Position numbers and translations under genes: made by a program. Shown piece after piece: positions 24,390-35,799 of a stretch of DNA of 64,000 bases. Under the pieces are notes generated by a model. The model did not search any database, was not told where the DNA came from, and saw only the letters and a program-made list of their open reading frames with translations. Position 1 is the stretch's first letter; the number at the start of each line of letters is the position of its first letter. This DNA comes from Lumnitzera littorea (Eukaryota; Streptophyta; Magnoliopsida; Myrtales; Combretaceae): positions 90,582,644 to 90,646,643 of the forward strand of contig JAMXBB010000009.1 in the NCBI GenBank assembly GCA_024138015.1, given 5' to 3'.

Positions 24390-25150
24390 GAAGGATTAAG
24401 GAACGTGCTACTCTTCAAGACCCTGTCTGATCGTTAGTAGGAGGATGAATATAGCAACGTGGATGGTAATCGCACGTTCGCTGGAGAATTAGTCGGTGAT
24501 TATGGTATGTTGCAACAGGGTTGTTGCGCACTGATCAGAGTGACGTGACGTGGAGAGCAAACTACGGCATTCACGTGTAGGGGCATAGATGTTGCTGCTA
24601 TTATGATCAACGTCGGTAGAGGAGCATCTTAGTTAAGCGTGCCGTTTGGACGAGATGTGGGAATTGCAGACGAAGGAGAAAGTTATTTCGGTGTTGCTGA
24701 ACAGGAGATTGCAGTGAAGTGTTGTTTGGACATGGCTGTAAGAGACAGGGTGAACGAGGATGGTGTGCACTTTTATGTTAGGCTGTGGTATATGACTGTA
24801 CAAAACTTGCTACTGCATGGATCTACTGTGATGGTGTTCAACGTTGGTCGATGGGGGTACAGCATAGATGTTGGGTGAAGATAATGCGTTACTGGATGTT
24901 GGATGGCGACGTGATGAATGATCGTGGATTCATGGGAGGCTGTTTGTACATGGGTTCGATGGTGTTTGGTTTATCGCATGCCTACCATGGGGAAGGGATC
25001 TATGTTGCTACTGTGGACGTGTTATGTGAATGTAAACATGGGACCGTGAGTGGCTGTATGTGTTTTGATGTCATGTAACTATATGTATGAATGAATCGTG
25101 GTTTGGATTGTGCTCGGTGGAGTCTGCGACAGTGTTGAACAGGGTCCACT
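24390..25150 (-). other. GC-rich, C-biased R/U5 leader inside the solo LTR
   Basis: The composition changes sharply from the AT-rich flanks, and the plus strand is G-rich. It lies directly downstream, on the minus strand, of the TATA box at 25223, so it would be transcribed as a C-rich leader. Plus-strand open frames at 24639-24878 and 24785-25078 are antisense to this and have no motif. Confidence 0.6.
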
Positions 25151-25420
25151 AATCATGAACGGAAAAAGGATTTTTCTTTTTTATTCTTTCGAAAGTGTCC
25201 TCCCTTTTATGTCGTACGCTTTGTATTTATAAAGTCCAAATCAAATCATATCGAATCGTATTCATCGTATCTAATTTAATAATTAAACTGGATCCGAATT
25301 AATTAAAATCCAATTTAATAAAATCAAACTAGATTCAAATGTTTTTAATTAGATATGAATCCTGTTTATTTCTTTCGCTCTTGTAAAATATAGAAAAACA
25401 AAAGACATAGATGCCTGGCG

Positions 25421-25491
25421 AGACTCGAACTCAAAACCTCAAATTAAATCTAATCCAATACTCCAATATTTATCCGTTAAGCCGTTGGCCT
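25421..25491 (-). other. tRNA-like A-box/B-box motif in LTR U3
   Basis: On the minus strand: AGGCCAACGGCTTAACGG (25474-25491, A-box-like) and AGTTCGAGTCT (25421-25431, B-box-like), followed by GCCAGGCAT. Spacing is about 60 nt. It lies 310 bp into the LTR. The same arrangement occurs in the two other U3 copies in this window. It is not a functional tRNA: no cloverleaf pairing is evident. Confidence 0.65.
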
Positions 25492-27519
25492 GTGCCTTAA
25501 CATTCAGTAGAATTAAATTGTACTTAAACTACCCGATTCCCTAAAATAATTTTTTTAACTAAGCTAAAACTATTTGTCCCTAAAATAATGTACTTCTTAA
25601 AAAAAAATCTTTTTAATTTTTCTTTTTCTCATTTCTTTTTTATTTTCATCATTTTTCAATTTTTATTATTTTTCTATCTTTTATGAATTTTTTTTTATTT
25701 TTTATTTTTATTTTATTTTTATTATTATTTTATTTGAATTAGGGCCCTTTTTGTAAAATAAAAAATTAGGACTATAGATGGGCAAAAATTAGGTGTCTAC
25801 AAGGATTAAACTTCCGCAATTTATTTTCTGAAAACTCTTAGTAGGTAGATTTGCTTAGGCTTCAAAATCAGCCAAGTTTACATTTTCACTTGATTATTTT
25901 ATTTTGAAAAAATTCTTGAAAAACTTCCCTAATTTGGAGCTACTTTTGTCTTGAAATCTCCAAAAGGCCTAATTTCGGAAAGGGTTTATTATTTTTTTTT
26001 TATTTTAGAAAAAAACTAACCTTTTTCTAGGTAAGGAAAAGACTTCTTTTTCTTGAAATAAAGACCTTTTTGTTTTTAAATAAAGAGCCCCTTTTTTACT
26101 AAAACAAAATCTTTTTTAAAAATAAAATTTTTAAAAAAGAAAAAAAATTATCTTTTAAGGAAAAGAATATCTTATTCCACATCATACACTTTACCTATCT
26201 ATGAAAGGTTTTTTTTTTTTTTTGTATTTTATTATTATTTTTTTGTTTAAATAAATAAATGAAGAAAAGGAATAAAATGAACAAAAATTTTTTGAAACAA
26301 CACATAAAAGAAGAGTAACATGCATACCTAAAGTTATCGCAAGTCAAATGGAGTTCAAATCCGAGTTGGGCTCCAATGCTTAAATCTAGGTCACCAAGAA
26401 ACCTCCAACAATAGCAACTAGGCAACTTGATTCCAGTCGAATATGACACCAAAATGAATGGGAAAAGGTGCGATTATAAATATCTTGCCAGGAATAGGGG
26501 GGTAAACTCAATGCCACCACTAAGGGCAACCATTTGTGGTGGTTAGAGTGGATGGCAATGGTAGAGGGTTGAGTACCATTTGGGACCGACTGCTCAGAGT
26601 GGTAAGGTGGTCGGGGTAGGTGTTTTGGAAGGTGAGAAAGTTTGTAGTGGTGTTGGTTTTGAGTATAGGTAAGTAATGACGATGGTATTGAAGGAAGAGG
26701 GTAGTGGTTAAGGTTTATGGTGGCGAGTCGGTTGGGATGGCTAAAGGATACAGCAAATTTTAGGGGTGGTGTAGTTCAAACACCTGGAGCTCAAGCAAAC
26801 TAATGGTGCCAATATTTTGGCTTTAAAATCACTAGAACCAAACTTAAATCTAAAGAGAAAGGCTAAGTTGCAGTAGAGAGAGAAAGATGATATAAGTGTT
26901 TGTGGAGAATGATTCGAGTTGTGGTTTTTGTCTAAAAAGGATGAAGAAGCCACTATTTATAGATTTGAAGCTCGAGTCGAGCTTGTAAAGTCCGATCATG
27001 GAAGATTCTCGGCCAGGCAATGGTGATGTACTTTTACTCAAAATTTCTTGAAACTTAAGGAAACTTAAGATTTAATTGAATAAATTGAGCAAGAAGATGT
27101 TGACAATCGTCAATCACAACTCGTCATTGATTATTTTTGCTAAATGAGCTCAAATTTGACAAGTTGTATAGGACACGGTTTATGATTTTTATATTGTTTT
27201 TTTTAGCTCTATTTAATCCATGAAATGGACAAATCAAGACTCATTTTTTGTCCCAATTAATAGTACCCATGCTGGCAACACAAAAATGTAAAGATTTTGC
27301 CATGATCTTTATAGAAAATAGAAGAAAAAGAATTTGAAAAGAGAGGCATCCGAACATGGCAAGTTCTGAGCTTACTACCTCTATCCATGAAGGAGATGAT
27401 GTTGATGTAGCACCTACATGGCACCGCATTAGCTACTTAGACCACTTAGCGGTCACCATGTGTCAAATTCAACATGTAGCATTACTACAAAAATAAAATG
27501 CACAAGTATGCATATGAAG

Positions 27520-27584
27520 GGATTCGAACATGTGACTTCTCCTTCCAATTTCCTCCAAAACCAAGTGCTTAACCAAATGAGCCA
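27520..27584 (-). other. tRNA-like A-box/B-box motif in LTR U3 (best match)
   Basis: On the minus strand the A-box-like TGGCTCATTTGG (27573-27584) is followed by TTAAGCA. The B-box-like TGTTCGAATCC (27520-27530) matches the GGTTCGANTCC consensus except for one base. Spacing is about 54 nt. It lies about 343 bp into the LTR. Confidence 0.7.
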
Positions 27585-28267
27585 CTAGCTAATGCCCTAA
27601 AACTTAATGTAAACAAATAGTAATTAAACTATAAAGCAACTTGTATTACTTTATGACATAAAAGCCACCCGAATAAACCAATCTACCTCATGACCTAACA
27701 AAATCTTACTTTTCTTAAGAAATTATTTTCTAAAAAATATTTTATTTGCCTAAGAAAGGAAAAATAGAGAAAAAAAATTAGTTTCCTAATTCTTTTTATA
27801 TTTTTCATTTTTTTTTCTCACCTCTCTCTTTTATTTTTTTGGGTGTCTTTTGAACCTGTTTTTTAGAAAAAAAAAAAAAAACCTACAAGGATAAAACTAT
27901 AAGGGGGGTAAAGATGGGGTGTCTATAACCACTAAACTTTACCACAAAAACAAAAAGAGACATTATTTTTACCTTTAGGATAGACTTACCATAAGAAGCG
28001 CTATAACTAATTAGCTATCCTAAGTCAAGTTCATTAGAAATTAGTTGAAAGGATGAAAGATATTTTAAGAGAGAGAAGGTGCTCTATGAGCTAGTCAAGA
28101 TACAAGAGTAAGCTTTTCCAATGGTATAGTATCATAAGAGCTGACTATAACCCTAGAGGGATTTGAAGAAGGGTAACGGTTCACGAATGAGCTAAAGCTC
28201 TAAGGATTTTGAAAAGGGAGTAGCGTTATATGAGCTAGATAAATCCAAAAGACATGGTAGTGCTCTT

Positions 28268-29562
28268 TGATAACTCTTATTTTTAATACATTTCACATGG
28301 TAATTTTATAGTATTTCCCTTATATCTTTGGTTTTTTTAAAAGAATTGATACTTAATTGAGTAAAATTTTGATTTCAAGGTTTAAATGCTTTCTTAGATT
28401 GAAAACGAAGAAAAGGAATCAAGTTTTACTCAATTTAGAGTACAAATAAATGAGTTATGGAGTTTTGAAATTATATAAACAATAAGACAAAGTGGCAATT
28501 TTTTGTTAGAAAGTTACATAGTCTAAGACACAATTGTATCCCCAGGCTATATGTTGTGTCCATGCAGGATAATTTTTGTGCTAAGATCAGTAAGTTACAC
28601 AACCAGGGGACACAATTGTGTCCCAAGCTATGTCTACTGACAAAAAAAAAGAAACTTCATAATATATTATATAAGGACTTATAAGGGTTTTACACATAAC
28701 TTTTGACATTCAAAAAGACAAGAAACTTAAAGAGAAGGAGGACAAAAAGGTGGAAGCAACACCCAACTTCAAGATTAAAGAGATTTCTCATCAACAAAAG
28801 GGGTTTTTCATGTTTTATGTCTTGATTTTGTTTCAATTCGTTTTTAATTTCATCATGATAGCTTAAGATTATGGTATTTATGATTATGGAACCTAGGGTT
28901 TTATATGACTATTAGATTTATTGATAATTTTCAATAAAGTTTCTATCTTTCTTGATTCAAATATGTGTTTTAATTGTTAATTGATATTTATAGGGTATCA
29001 ATCTATGATATTATGCATAATGATTGAGAAATCACATAAATAATGGGATCTTGACATAATTGGAGAGAATTGTATGTGTACTTAGAGATAAGATACATGA
29101 TTCTTCTGAAAAGTTGTTCTTTTGTGTGGGAATTCACTGTACATTAATGCGATTCTAAATTATGTTACTAAGTGAAGAGATTTCGGTAAATAATTTAAGA
29201 TTGGGGTTAATATGCTTGAGAAAGATTTTAACTTCAATTGTGAATCCCTTCGATCAAGAATAATAGAGATGGAATTGGATATATTTTCAGCAATCATGAG
29301 TTAAACACTAAGGAAAACAATTCCTAAATACGTTATTTGCCTTCTTGAAGTCGTTCTTAATTTTATCGCTTCCTAAATTGCTTAGTCAAGTCTCATAATT
29401 AGATTATTTGTTAATTTTAGTATTTTTAATTCATTCAACCCATAACAATTTTCCAATTAGATAATATAGCTAAGGTTAGTATCAGTACTCAAGGTCTCTG
29501 AGGGATTGACTCAAACTTACATCTACTATATTAAAACTGATAGGTACACTTGCCTTGTATCA
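28268..29562 (+). mobile_element. Solo LTR of the Athila family, 1295 bp, TSD CTCTT
   Basis: It has exact CTCTT repeats at 28263-28267 and 29563-29567, starts TGATAACTCTT and ends CTTGTATCA. The sequence aligns along its length with the LTRs of the Athila-like element (1240 bp, reverse orientation), e.g. 'ttttatagtatttccctta' near the start. It carries the two hairpin motifs of the family at about 28525-28660. No internal region is present. It splits the 85-bp array. Confidence 0.93.
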
Positions 29563-30345
29563 CTCTTAAAGCTAACTAACCAAAGGTAGGGAATGCTTTA
29601 CGAGTTAGTAACCTAAGAGAAAGGAAAAACTTGATTTGGAAACCGATCGTACTCTTCTAAACTAACGGATCTAGGCAAGAGCATCTCTAGGAGATTAGCA
29701 ACCCTAAACAAGTAGTTGATTTGAAACCTAGTCGTACTCTTCTAAACTAACTAACCTAAGCAAGAGAACCTTTAAGGGACTAGCAACCCTAAATAAGAAG
29801 TTGATTTGAAACCTAGTTGTGCTCTGTTTGAACTGACTAAGAAAGAGTCTTTAAAAGACTAGCAACCCTATATGAAAAATGATTTGAAACCTAATTATGC
29901 TCTATTGAGTTGACTAACCTAGGTAGGGAATGCTACCAAAAGACTAGCAACCCTAGATTAGAAATGATTTAAAACCTGGCTATACTCTACTAAGGTGACT
30001 AACCTAGGTAGGGAGCACCACTAAAAGACTAGCAACCCTAGATTAGAAATGATTTAAAACCTGGCTATACTCTACTAAGCTGACTAACCTAGGTAGGGAG
30101 CACCACTAAAAGACTAGTAACCCTAGATGAAAAATGATTTGAAACCTAGCTATGTTCTGTTAAGCTAACTAACCTAGGTAGGGAACATTACTGAACGACT
30201 AACAACCCTAGATGAAAAATGATTTAATACCTAATTGTACATTGTTAAGTTGACTAACCTACATCAAACTGTCTCTAAAAGACTAGCAACCCTAAATGAA
30301 GAAGTGATTTAGGATCTCATAGTGCTCTTTTAAGTTGGCCAAGAC
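29563..30345. repeat. 85-bp tandem repeat array
   Basis: The word 'tagcaaccct' or a close variant recurs at 29696, 29781, 29860, 29945, 30030, 30115, 30200 and 30284, a period of 85 with one of 79. Each unit continues with 'gatttgaaacct', 'tactct.ctaa' and 'gactaacctaggtaggg'. Units 29945-30029 and 30030-30114 differ at only about one position, which points to recent local duplication. Degenerate units continue at 27990-28267 and 30300-30420. The array was one block before the solo LTR inserted. Confidence 0.92.
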
Positions 30346-31190
30346 TCTAATAGAGAAGAGGATAAAGGTTAAGCGCCTTATAGGCTGGCTAAAACCTTAA
30401 GAGAAATACTTAATGTAGATGCAATGTTTTAAAATTGACTTAGCTTTATGCTGAAATGTACAAAAGCACTTACTTAACTTTATCAATAGCAACCAAACAG
30501 TTAAGCCTTTTCGTGAAGTCTAATCAAAACTAGCCAATTTAGCCTTCAAAATACATTCTAATGTTGAAACAAGGTGCACAAAGTCATAACTCTTGATTAT
30601 TGGCAAACCTTGAAGAAAGTAACCCAACATGTGAATACTGTCTCCCTTTGATTATGAAAATCATGTCTCAAGTTTCTAACCCCATATAAATTCTTAAAGG
30701 CTCAACTGAATTGCTTCCCAGGCTTTTATCTTTAACCGAATAATGATTATCTACCATGAGGTGTTTGCTCTTCTGATTGTGGTCTTACCTTGAAAAATAG
30801 AAAACAAATCTCCCCATCAAGAAGAATGAATCACAATAGAGTATTTAAGGAGTTTTCATTAATTATTATTGTTCCAAAGCTTAAATTCATCTTCTCTCAT
30901 GTTTGCAATGTATGGGGTTTGTTTGAGTAAAGTAAGAGAACAAGACCTCTCAATGCAACGGGAAAAGTGTTAGGAGTTATCCAATGTTGATGACAACTAA
31001 GGATACTAACTTTGTTTGTACAAAGTGAAAATTAAACCACAATAATATTTAAGATTGCTAGTATTTTGCATTCCAAGTAAAAATTCCGTTAATTTTCATG
31101 GGTAATACAACTTCATTGCTTCAACATTTACAGTCTTTCAAATCCAAACCATCCATTTATGATAAAATTAAAACCTCTTTGGGTAACACT

Positions 31191-32155
31191 TTTTTCACAA
31201 TATAAGAACCTGCATAACTTGGAGAAAATTTCCCTCTAAGATCTTATACATTAGAGAGAACCTTTCTCAACATCATGTCACCTTCTTTGAAACTCCGAGG
31301 CCGTACCTTCTTGTTAAAAGCTCAAGTCATTCTTTGCTGGTAGCATTGATTGTGTCACAAGGCTATCAAACTCTTTTCATCAATTAAATTCAACTACTCG
31401 ATGCACTTCTTTATCTAATCAGCCTCATCCAATTGAGTCTCTAATAGCACTTTAAGAGATTGGCTCTCGACTTCCATCGGTACTACAGCTTTGATGCCAT
31501 ATACTAAGGAGTAAGGTGTTGCCCCTATTGACGTTCTAATAGAAGTTCGATAAGCTGTAAGTGTAAATGGTAACATCTCATGCCATTCTCAATTTGTAAT
31601 AGCCATCTTTTCAATGTTCTCTTGAGATTCTTGTTAGTCGCTTTTACCGCCTTATTCATCTGAGGTCGATAGGGAGTGGAATTCCTATGGATAATCTTGA
31701 ACTACTAACACAACTTTGTCATGAGTTTGTTGTTGAGATTTGTACCATCATCAATAATGATTATCTTTAGAGTCTTGTATTGAGCTAGAATGTCCCTCTT
31801 AATGAACTTGATCACTACTCCTTTGGTAACATTTGAATATGAGGCTTCAACCTACTTACTAAAATAATTGATGGCTACCAATATGAAACAATGACTATTG
31901 GATACCTTTGGAGTGATCAGGCCAACAATATCTATAACTTACATTGAAAATGGCCATGGCATAGATAGTATATGTAATTCTTAAGGTAAAGCATTTATCT
32001 TTTTCGCATAAACTTAGCACAAGTGGCAATGTTTGACATGTTTAATGCAATCACCCTCCATAGTTAACTAATATCAACCCAACCTCATGATCTTCTTGGG
32101 AAGCATGTAGTCGTTCATGTAGGGTCACATACTCCCTTATGCACTTCCTTCATTA
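31191..32155 (-). pseudogene. Integrase core and C-terminus, element B
   Basis: Minus-strand fragments include VDIVGLITPKVSN, CFILVAINYFSK, stop, VEASYSNVTKGVV, IIIIDDGTNLNN, NSTPYRPQMNKAVKATNKN and, at the end, VRPRSFKEGDMMLRKVL. These follow the Tat-lineage integrase. The Asp of the first box and of the IDD box are present. The third catalytic residue, Glu in the family's 'GAVEAANKN', is Lys here (near 31640). There are several stops. Confidence 0.83.
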
Positions 32156-32160
32156 AAACT

Positions 32161-33112
32161 TGATAGGGATCATAGACCAATCACATGCTCTCGAGCTCAA
32201 GGATTTGCTTAAATGGTTCGTCGAGCTATTCAAGGTGAGTTAAACACCAAGGAGCAGTACATTCCCTAATTCTACCTACCAGGTTACTTTGCTCTCCACA
32301 TCATCTAGGAAGCTACCAACATATAAAGCCAATCTCTTCATAACACACCTACCCAAGTATCAAATTAGAATATTATCGACTTGATATGTGCCAAAGCTAA
32401 GCTGACAACTCTCTGGAGCAGACCTCCCAAGGCCAACTTAATAATGAGCCACTACTTAAACTAACACTTTCCCAGTTCCGAATATCTGAGCTACCAAGTT
32501 GTCAAACTGCTGACACTAACCTGACATGTTTAGAACCTGCTCTATTTAGAACCTACTCTACTCAACTAACAGCATCATAGGGACCACAGAATGAGCAAAT
32601 AACGCACGTACTACCTTTTTCTAACATTCGTACTATCTTTTCTGCCATCGAATATTCTTTTTGCTTGATTACAACGTTACCCTTATAAATTATTCCCTTT
32701 TCCCTTATTAGCAGGAATTACTTTTTTTAAATTTACTCTAACATATGATTTACCCTAATTTAGTCATATAAATACTTGTATATTATAATAGCCGCAATGG
32801 TGAATACAATCTAAACTTTGCAAACACATTTTTGTGAGCTAAGTATCTTCCTTACTTATTCTCAACTACTCTTATCTAGCCTATTGAGCATAGATTAGTA
32901 ACAAGTGACCTCCGACCACACTTATGCGTCATATCAAGTGTGACCTGAGCTTGTGTGGGGCGTTAGTGCATCATATCCACCATCGGCGCATGAGGATCTC
33001 TGCTCAATCTTCAACTTTCATTTACCCTTTAAACAGTCTTGAGGTCTAAACCTACCCCTTTCATTCTTGCAATACCATGTGTCATGTGTTCATCCACATA
33101 GGACCATCTTAA
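32161..33112 (+). mobile_element. W-family solo LTR, copy 1, TSD AAACT
   Basis: It begins TGATAGGGATCAT. AAACT flanks it at 32156-32160 and 33113-33117. The TATA box TATAAATA lies at 32767-32774 on the plus strand. It is about 75-80% similar by eye to 57586-58485, from the first to about the last base. No coding capacity. It is inserted in integrase of element B: the host frame reads on both sides (LMKEVHKGV after the insert, minus strand). The last bases (TTAA) have decayed from CA. Confidence 0.85.
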
Positions 33113-34330
33113 AAACTTACGCTTCCCTTTTTTCTATGCACTGTAAGAGTATACCATCGAACAATTGCTGGTACAACGTGGATTCACTTATCAAAAACTA
33201 GGTAGCCAATCTCTTGATTGTCTTCCTATCCTTCTTCTCAACCTTGTGAAGGTACATACCTTGTTATAAGAATGCTCTTATATCATGGTGCCAAGGCTTT
33301 TTATCACGTATATCCTCAATTGCTAAACAAAAAGTAAGCTTTTCTTCGATTTCAATCTTAAGCAACTGAATTTCTACCCTACCAAATATTTGAATCATGG
33401 ATGCTCAAGTAGCCATAGTATCAGTAAAATGGTTCTAAGTCCTTAAGATGTACGTGATAAATAACTTCTTCAAACATGTACATTAACTTAGCTAAGTACT
33501 AGTGGTATGGCACTAATTTGGGGTCCTTTGTTTTGTATTCACCCCAAGCCTGGCAAATGCCGTAGTGGTATGGCACTAATTTCCCCATATACTTTTAATT
33601 CTTATATCTCCTTATCTAAGGCTATTTTAAGTTCCATAATCTTGTTAGTGTACAACAAAATAAGCCTTACAGCCATTGGGAACTATATACCTTTAGGTGA
33701 TATTAGTATTACCCCAATTTTACACCCAAACACATTGGCAGCTTCATCAAAGAACATCTTCCAATTTGGAGGTTTTTCACCTATTTCTCTATCAAAATCA
33801 TCTTCACCTAATAAGATATTTTTATTGAGAAAATTATTAAGGAGTATCCTTAGAGGGATTCTATGGTAGTTGATCTACTAAGGCTTGCCCCTTGATTGAA
33901 TTTAGTTCACATGTGTGATGTCAAATTCTAATATTACCATCTGCCACTTCAAGATTCTACCAATCAAGGTCAGCTTTTCTGCCAAATACTTCAAGGGATC
34001 ATGTTGTGTGAGAGCTCAATATGGTAATAGAGTATGTATTGTTTGAGTTGATGCATGACCTAAACTAACACACAATACGTTCTTTCCATTTGCGAATATT
34101 TTTTCTCCCCCTCCGTAAACTTCTTACTCAGATAGTAAACAGCCTACTCCTTCCCTTCCTCATCTTTTTGACCAAGCATACATCTCATGGACTATTGCAA
34201 TATAGTGAGGTATAAAAATAACGACCTTTTAAGTTTAGGAGCTACCAACACTGGAGGATTCATAAGGTATTCCTTAATTGTTATGAAGACTTCTTTACAC
34301 TCCTCATCTAACTTACATTAGCTTTCTTCT
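33113..34330 (-). pseudogene. RNase H and integrase N-terminal region, element B
   Basis: Near 33120-33270 the minus strand shows ATXFLISESTLYQQLFDGIL and the residues before the integrase zinc region, as in Tat elements. 33300-34330 covers the RNase H part in broken frames. The plus-strand open frame at 33507-33869 is antisense and not a gene. Confidence 0.65.
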
Positions 34331-35100
34331 TCAATAGCTTAAACAAAAGGCAACATTTATCTGTAAGTTGAGATATAAGCTGAGCCATGTAATTCAAATT
34401 GCCTAAAAAGCCGCGAACTTCTTTTAAGTGTACGCGGAGGGGGCATGTCAATTATTGCTTTAACTTTATCAAGATCCACTTCAAAACCCCTTTGGCTAAT
34501 TATGAAACTCAACATTTTGCTTGATGTCACCCAAAATATAGACTTCTCTAGGTTCATCTTCAACTGAAACTTCCTCAATCTGCCAAACAACCGCCTCAAA
34601 TTATCTAAGTGATCCTTCCTTGTTTGGATTTTGTAAACACATCATCAGCATATACCTGTATTCCTTTGTCCATCCTATCATGAAAGATTGCGACCATTAC
34701 TCTCTGGTAGGTTACCCCGGCATTTTTATGTTTGAAGGGCATTACTTTATAGCAAAATGTACTCTAAGTTGTAATGATTCACACCTTAGTCTTATCTTAT
34801 TCGGATTTCAAATCTAATTGTACCTAAAGAAATCATCCATAAATGCGAAAAGATGGCTCCTGATTGTATTATCTACCAAGACATCAATATGGGGTAAAGG
34901 AAGTTATCCTTAAGTGTTGCCTGATTGAGGTATCGGAAATCTACGCACACTCTAACCTTCCCATTATTTTTCATCACAGGGACAATATTGGCTATACACT
35001 CTGGATAATCAGAGACCTCAATGAAACTAACTTTAGGTAGCTTCTTAACTTTTTCCTTGATTTTCAATAGGATATCAAGTCAAAATCTTCTTAACTTCTA
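34331..35100 (-). pseudogene. Reverse transcriptase, element B
   Basis: Frames at 35067-34873 (IANIVPVMKNNGKVRVCVDF then LNQATLKDNF) and 34599-34357 (LFGRLRKFQLKMNLEKSIFW, ISQRGFEVDLDKVKAI, MPPPRTLK) match Tat/Ogre RT. Between them, in a shifted frame, stand CYKVMPF and YADDVFTKS, which keep the YxDD catalytic box. At least two frameshifts. Confidence 0.85.
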
Positions 35101-35799
35101 CTTTTTAGGCTTAATGTCTTCTCTTATGGGTAGTAGATGGACTACAATTGAAGGATCTAACCCAAGCATATCTTCATAAGACCTTGCAGTATGGTTATTT
35201 ATGCTTTCTGCTCTTCTTTCCAATCTTTAAATTCTTCAGATTATCCCAATTCCTATGTTAATTATTTCAATTCGCTCATCAATGAAAATTCTACCCAATT
35301 CATGTTTTTGCCAACTCTCTTGTATATCATTGTGGTCGTTAATATCACTCTCAACAACTAAGCTAATAGGGTTAGAAGTGATATCGATATTTTTGCTATC
35401 TACCTATGCAAGCCATCCCTAGCTTTCGTTTAAAGTATTGGATCTAAGCAAAGTGTGTAAGGGAAAATAGTATACGTAAAAGGGAACTAAAGCATAATGG
35501 AGAATGGAAAATGATATTTTATTCATTGAAAATTGAAAAAGTTCTCACTAGTACATTCATAACAATAATAATTATTTAAAAAAAAAAACTCATAAGAACA
35601 CTAAACTACAGTTCACCCTTTACCCTAAAGAAGACCTATTACCATTCACAGGGATAAAGAACTAGTTATTCAAATGGTGTTGGAGCTTGTGGGATAGGTT
35701 TGGTGATTTAACTTTGTAGGAAATTCTTGTTCGGCAGATTCCAAGACCTAAGTGTCAACCCAGACAAATGTCTCTATTAGTAGTGAAAAGGTCATTGGG

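Larger units (their letters stand above)
23268..25801 (-). mobile_element. Solo LTR of the B family, 2534 bp, TSD AGGAT
   Basis: It is bounded by exact 5-bp repeats AGGAT at 23263-23267 and 25802-25806. On the minus strand it starts TGTAGACACCTAATTTTTG and ends GGCTCGACA (TG...CA). The host sequence on either side joins into LTR sequence continuous with that at 54330-54420. No internal region is present, so it is a solo LTR from LTR-LTR recombination. A TATA box, TATAAATAC, is at 25223-25231. A motif shared by many plant LTRs, GTGCCTACGTACC, lies near 23680. Confidence 0.93.
22747..27927 (-). mobile_element. 3' LTR of element B (interrupted; about 2.64 kb net)
   Basis: On the minus strand it starts TATAGACACCCC at 27927, a decayed TGTAGACACC, and ends near GCTTCATA at 22747. 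It carries a tRNA-like motif in U3 (27520-27584) and a TATA box, TATAAATAG, at 26953-26961. A GC-richer R/U5 region is at about 26460-26760. It is interrupted by the solo LTR 23268-25801. After removing that insert, the reading matches 54100-54480 across the junction. Confidence 0.8.
27928..31190 (-). other. 3' untranslated region of element B
   Basis: It lies between the integrase end (about 31190) and the 3' LTR. It contains the 85-bp tandem array, interrupted by the solo LTR at 28268-29562. 30420-31190 is decayed, with only stop-rich frames after integrase. Confidence 0.65.

Noticed and set aside
24639..25078. Two plus-strand ORFs of 79 and 97 codons
   Set aside because: They lie inside the solo LTR, antisense to its transcript. 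They have no motif, and the open frame follows from the GC bias.
27513..27597. Genuine tRNA gene
   Set aside because: The A and B boxes are good, but acceptor and anticodon stems do not pair. The same motif is fixed in the LTR family, so it is an LTR part.
33507..33869. 120-codon ORF on the plus strand
   Set aside because: Antisense to the RNase H region of element B. No recognised domain.
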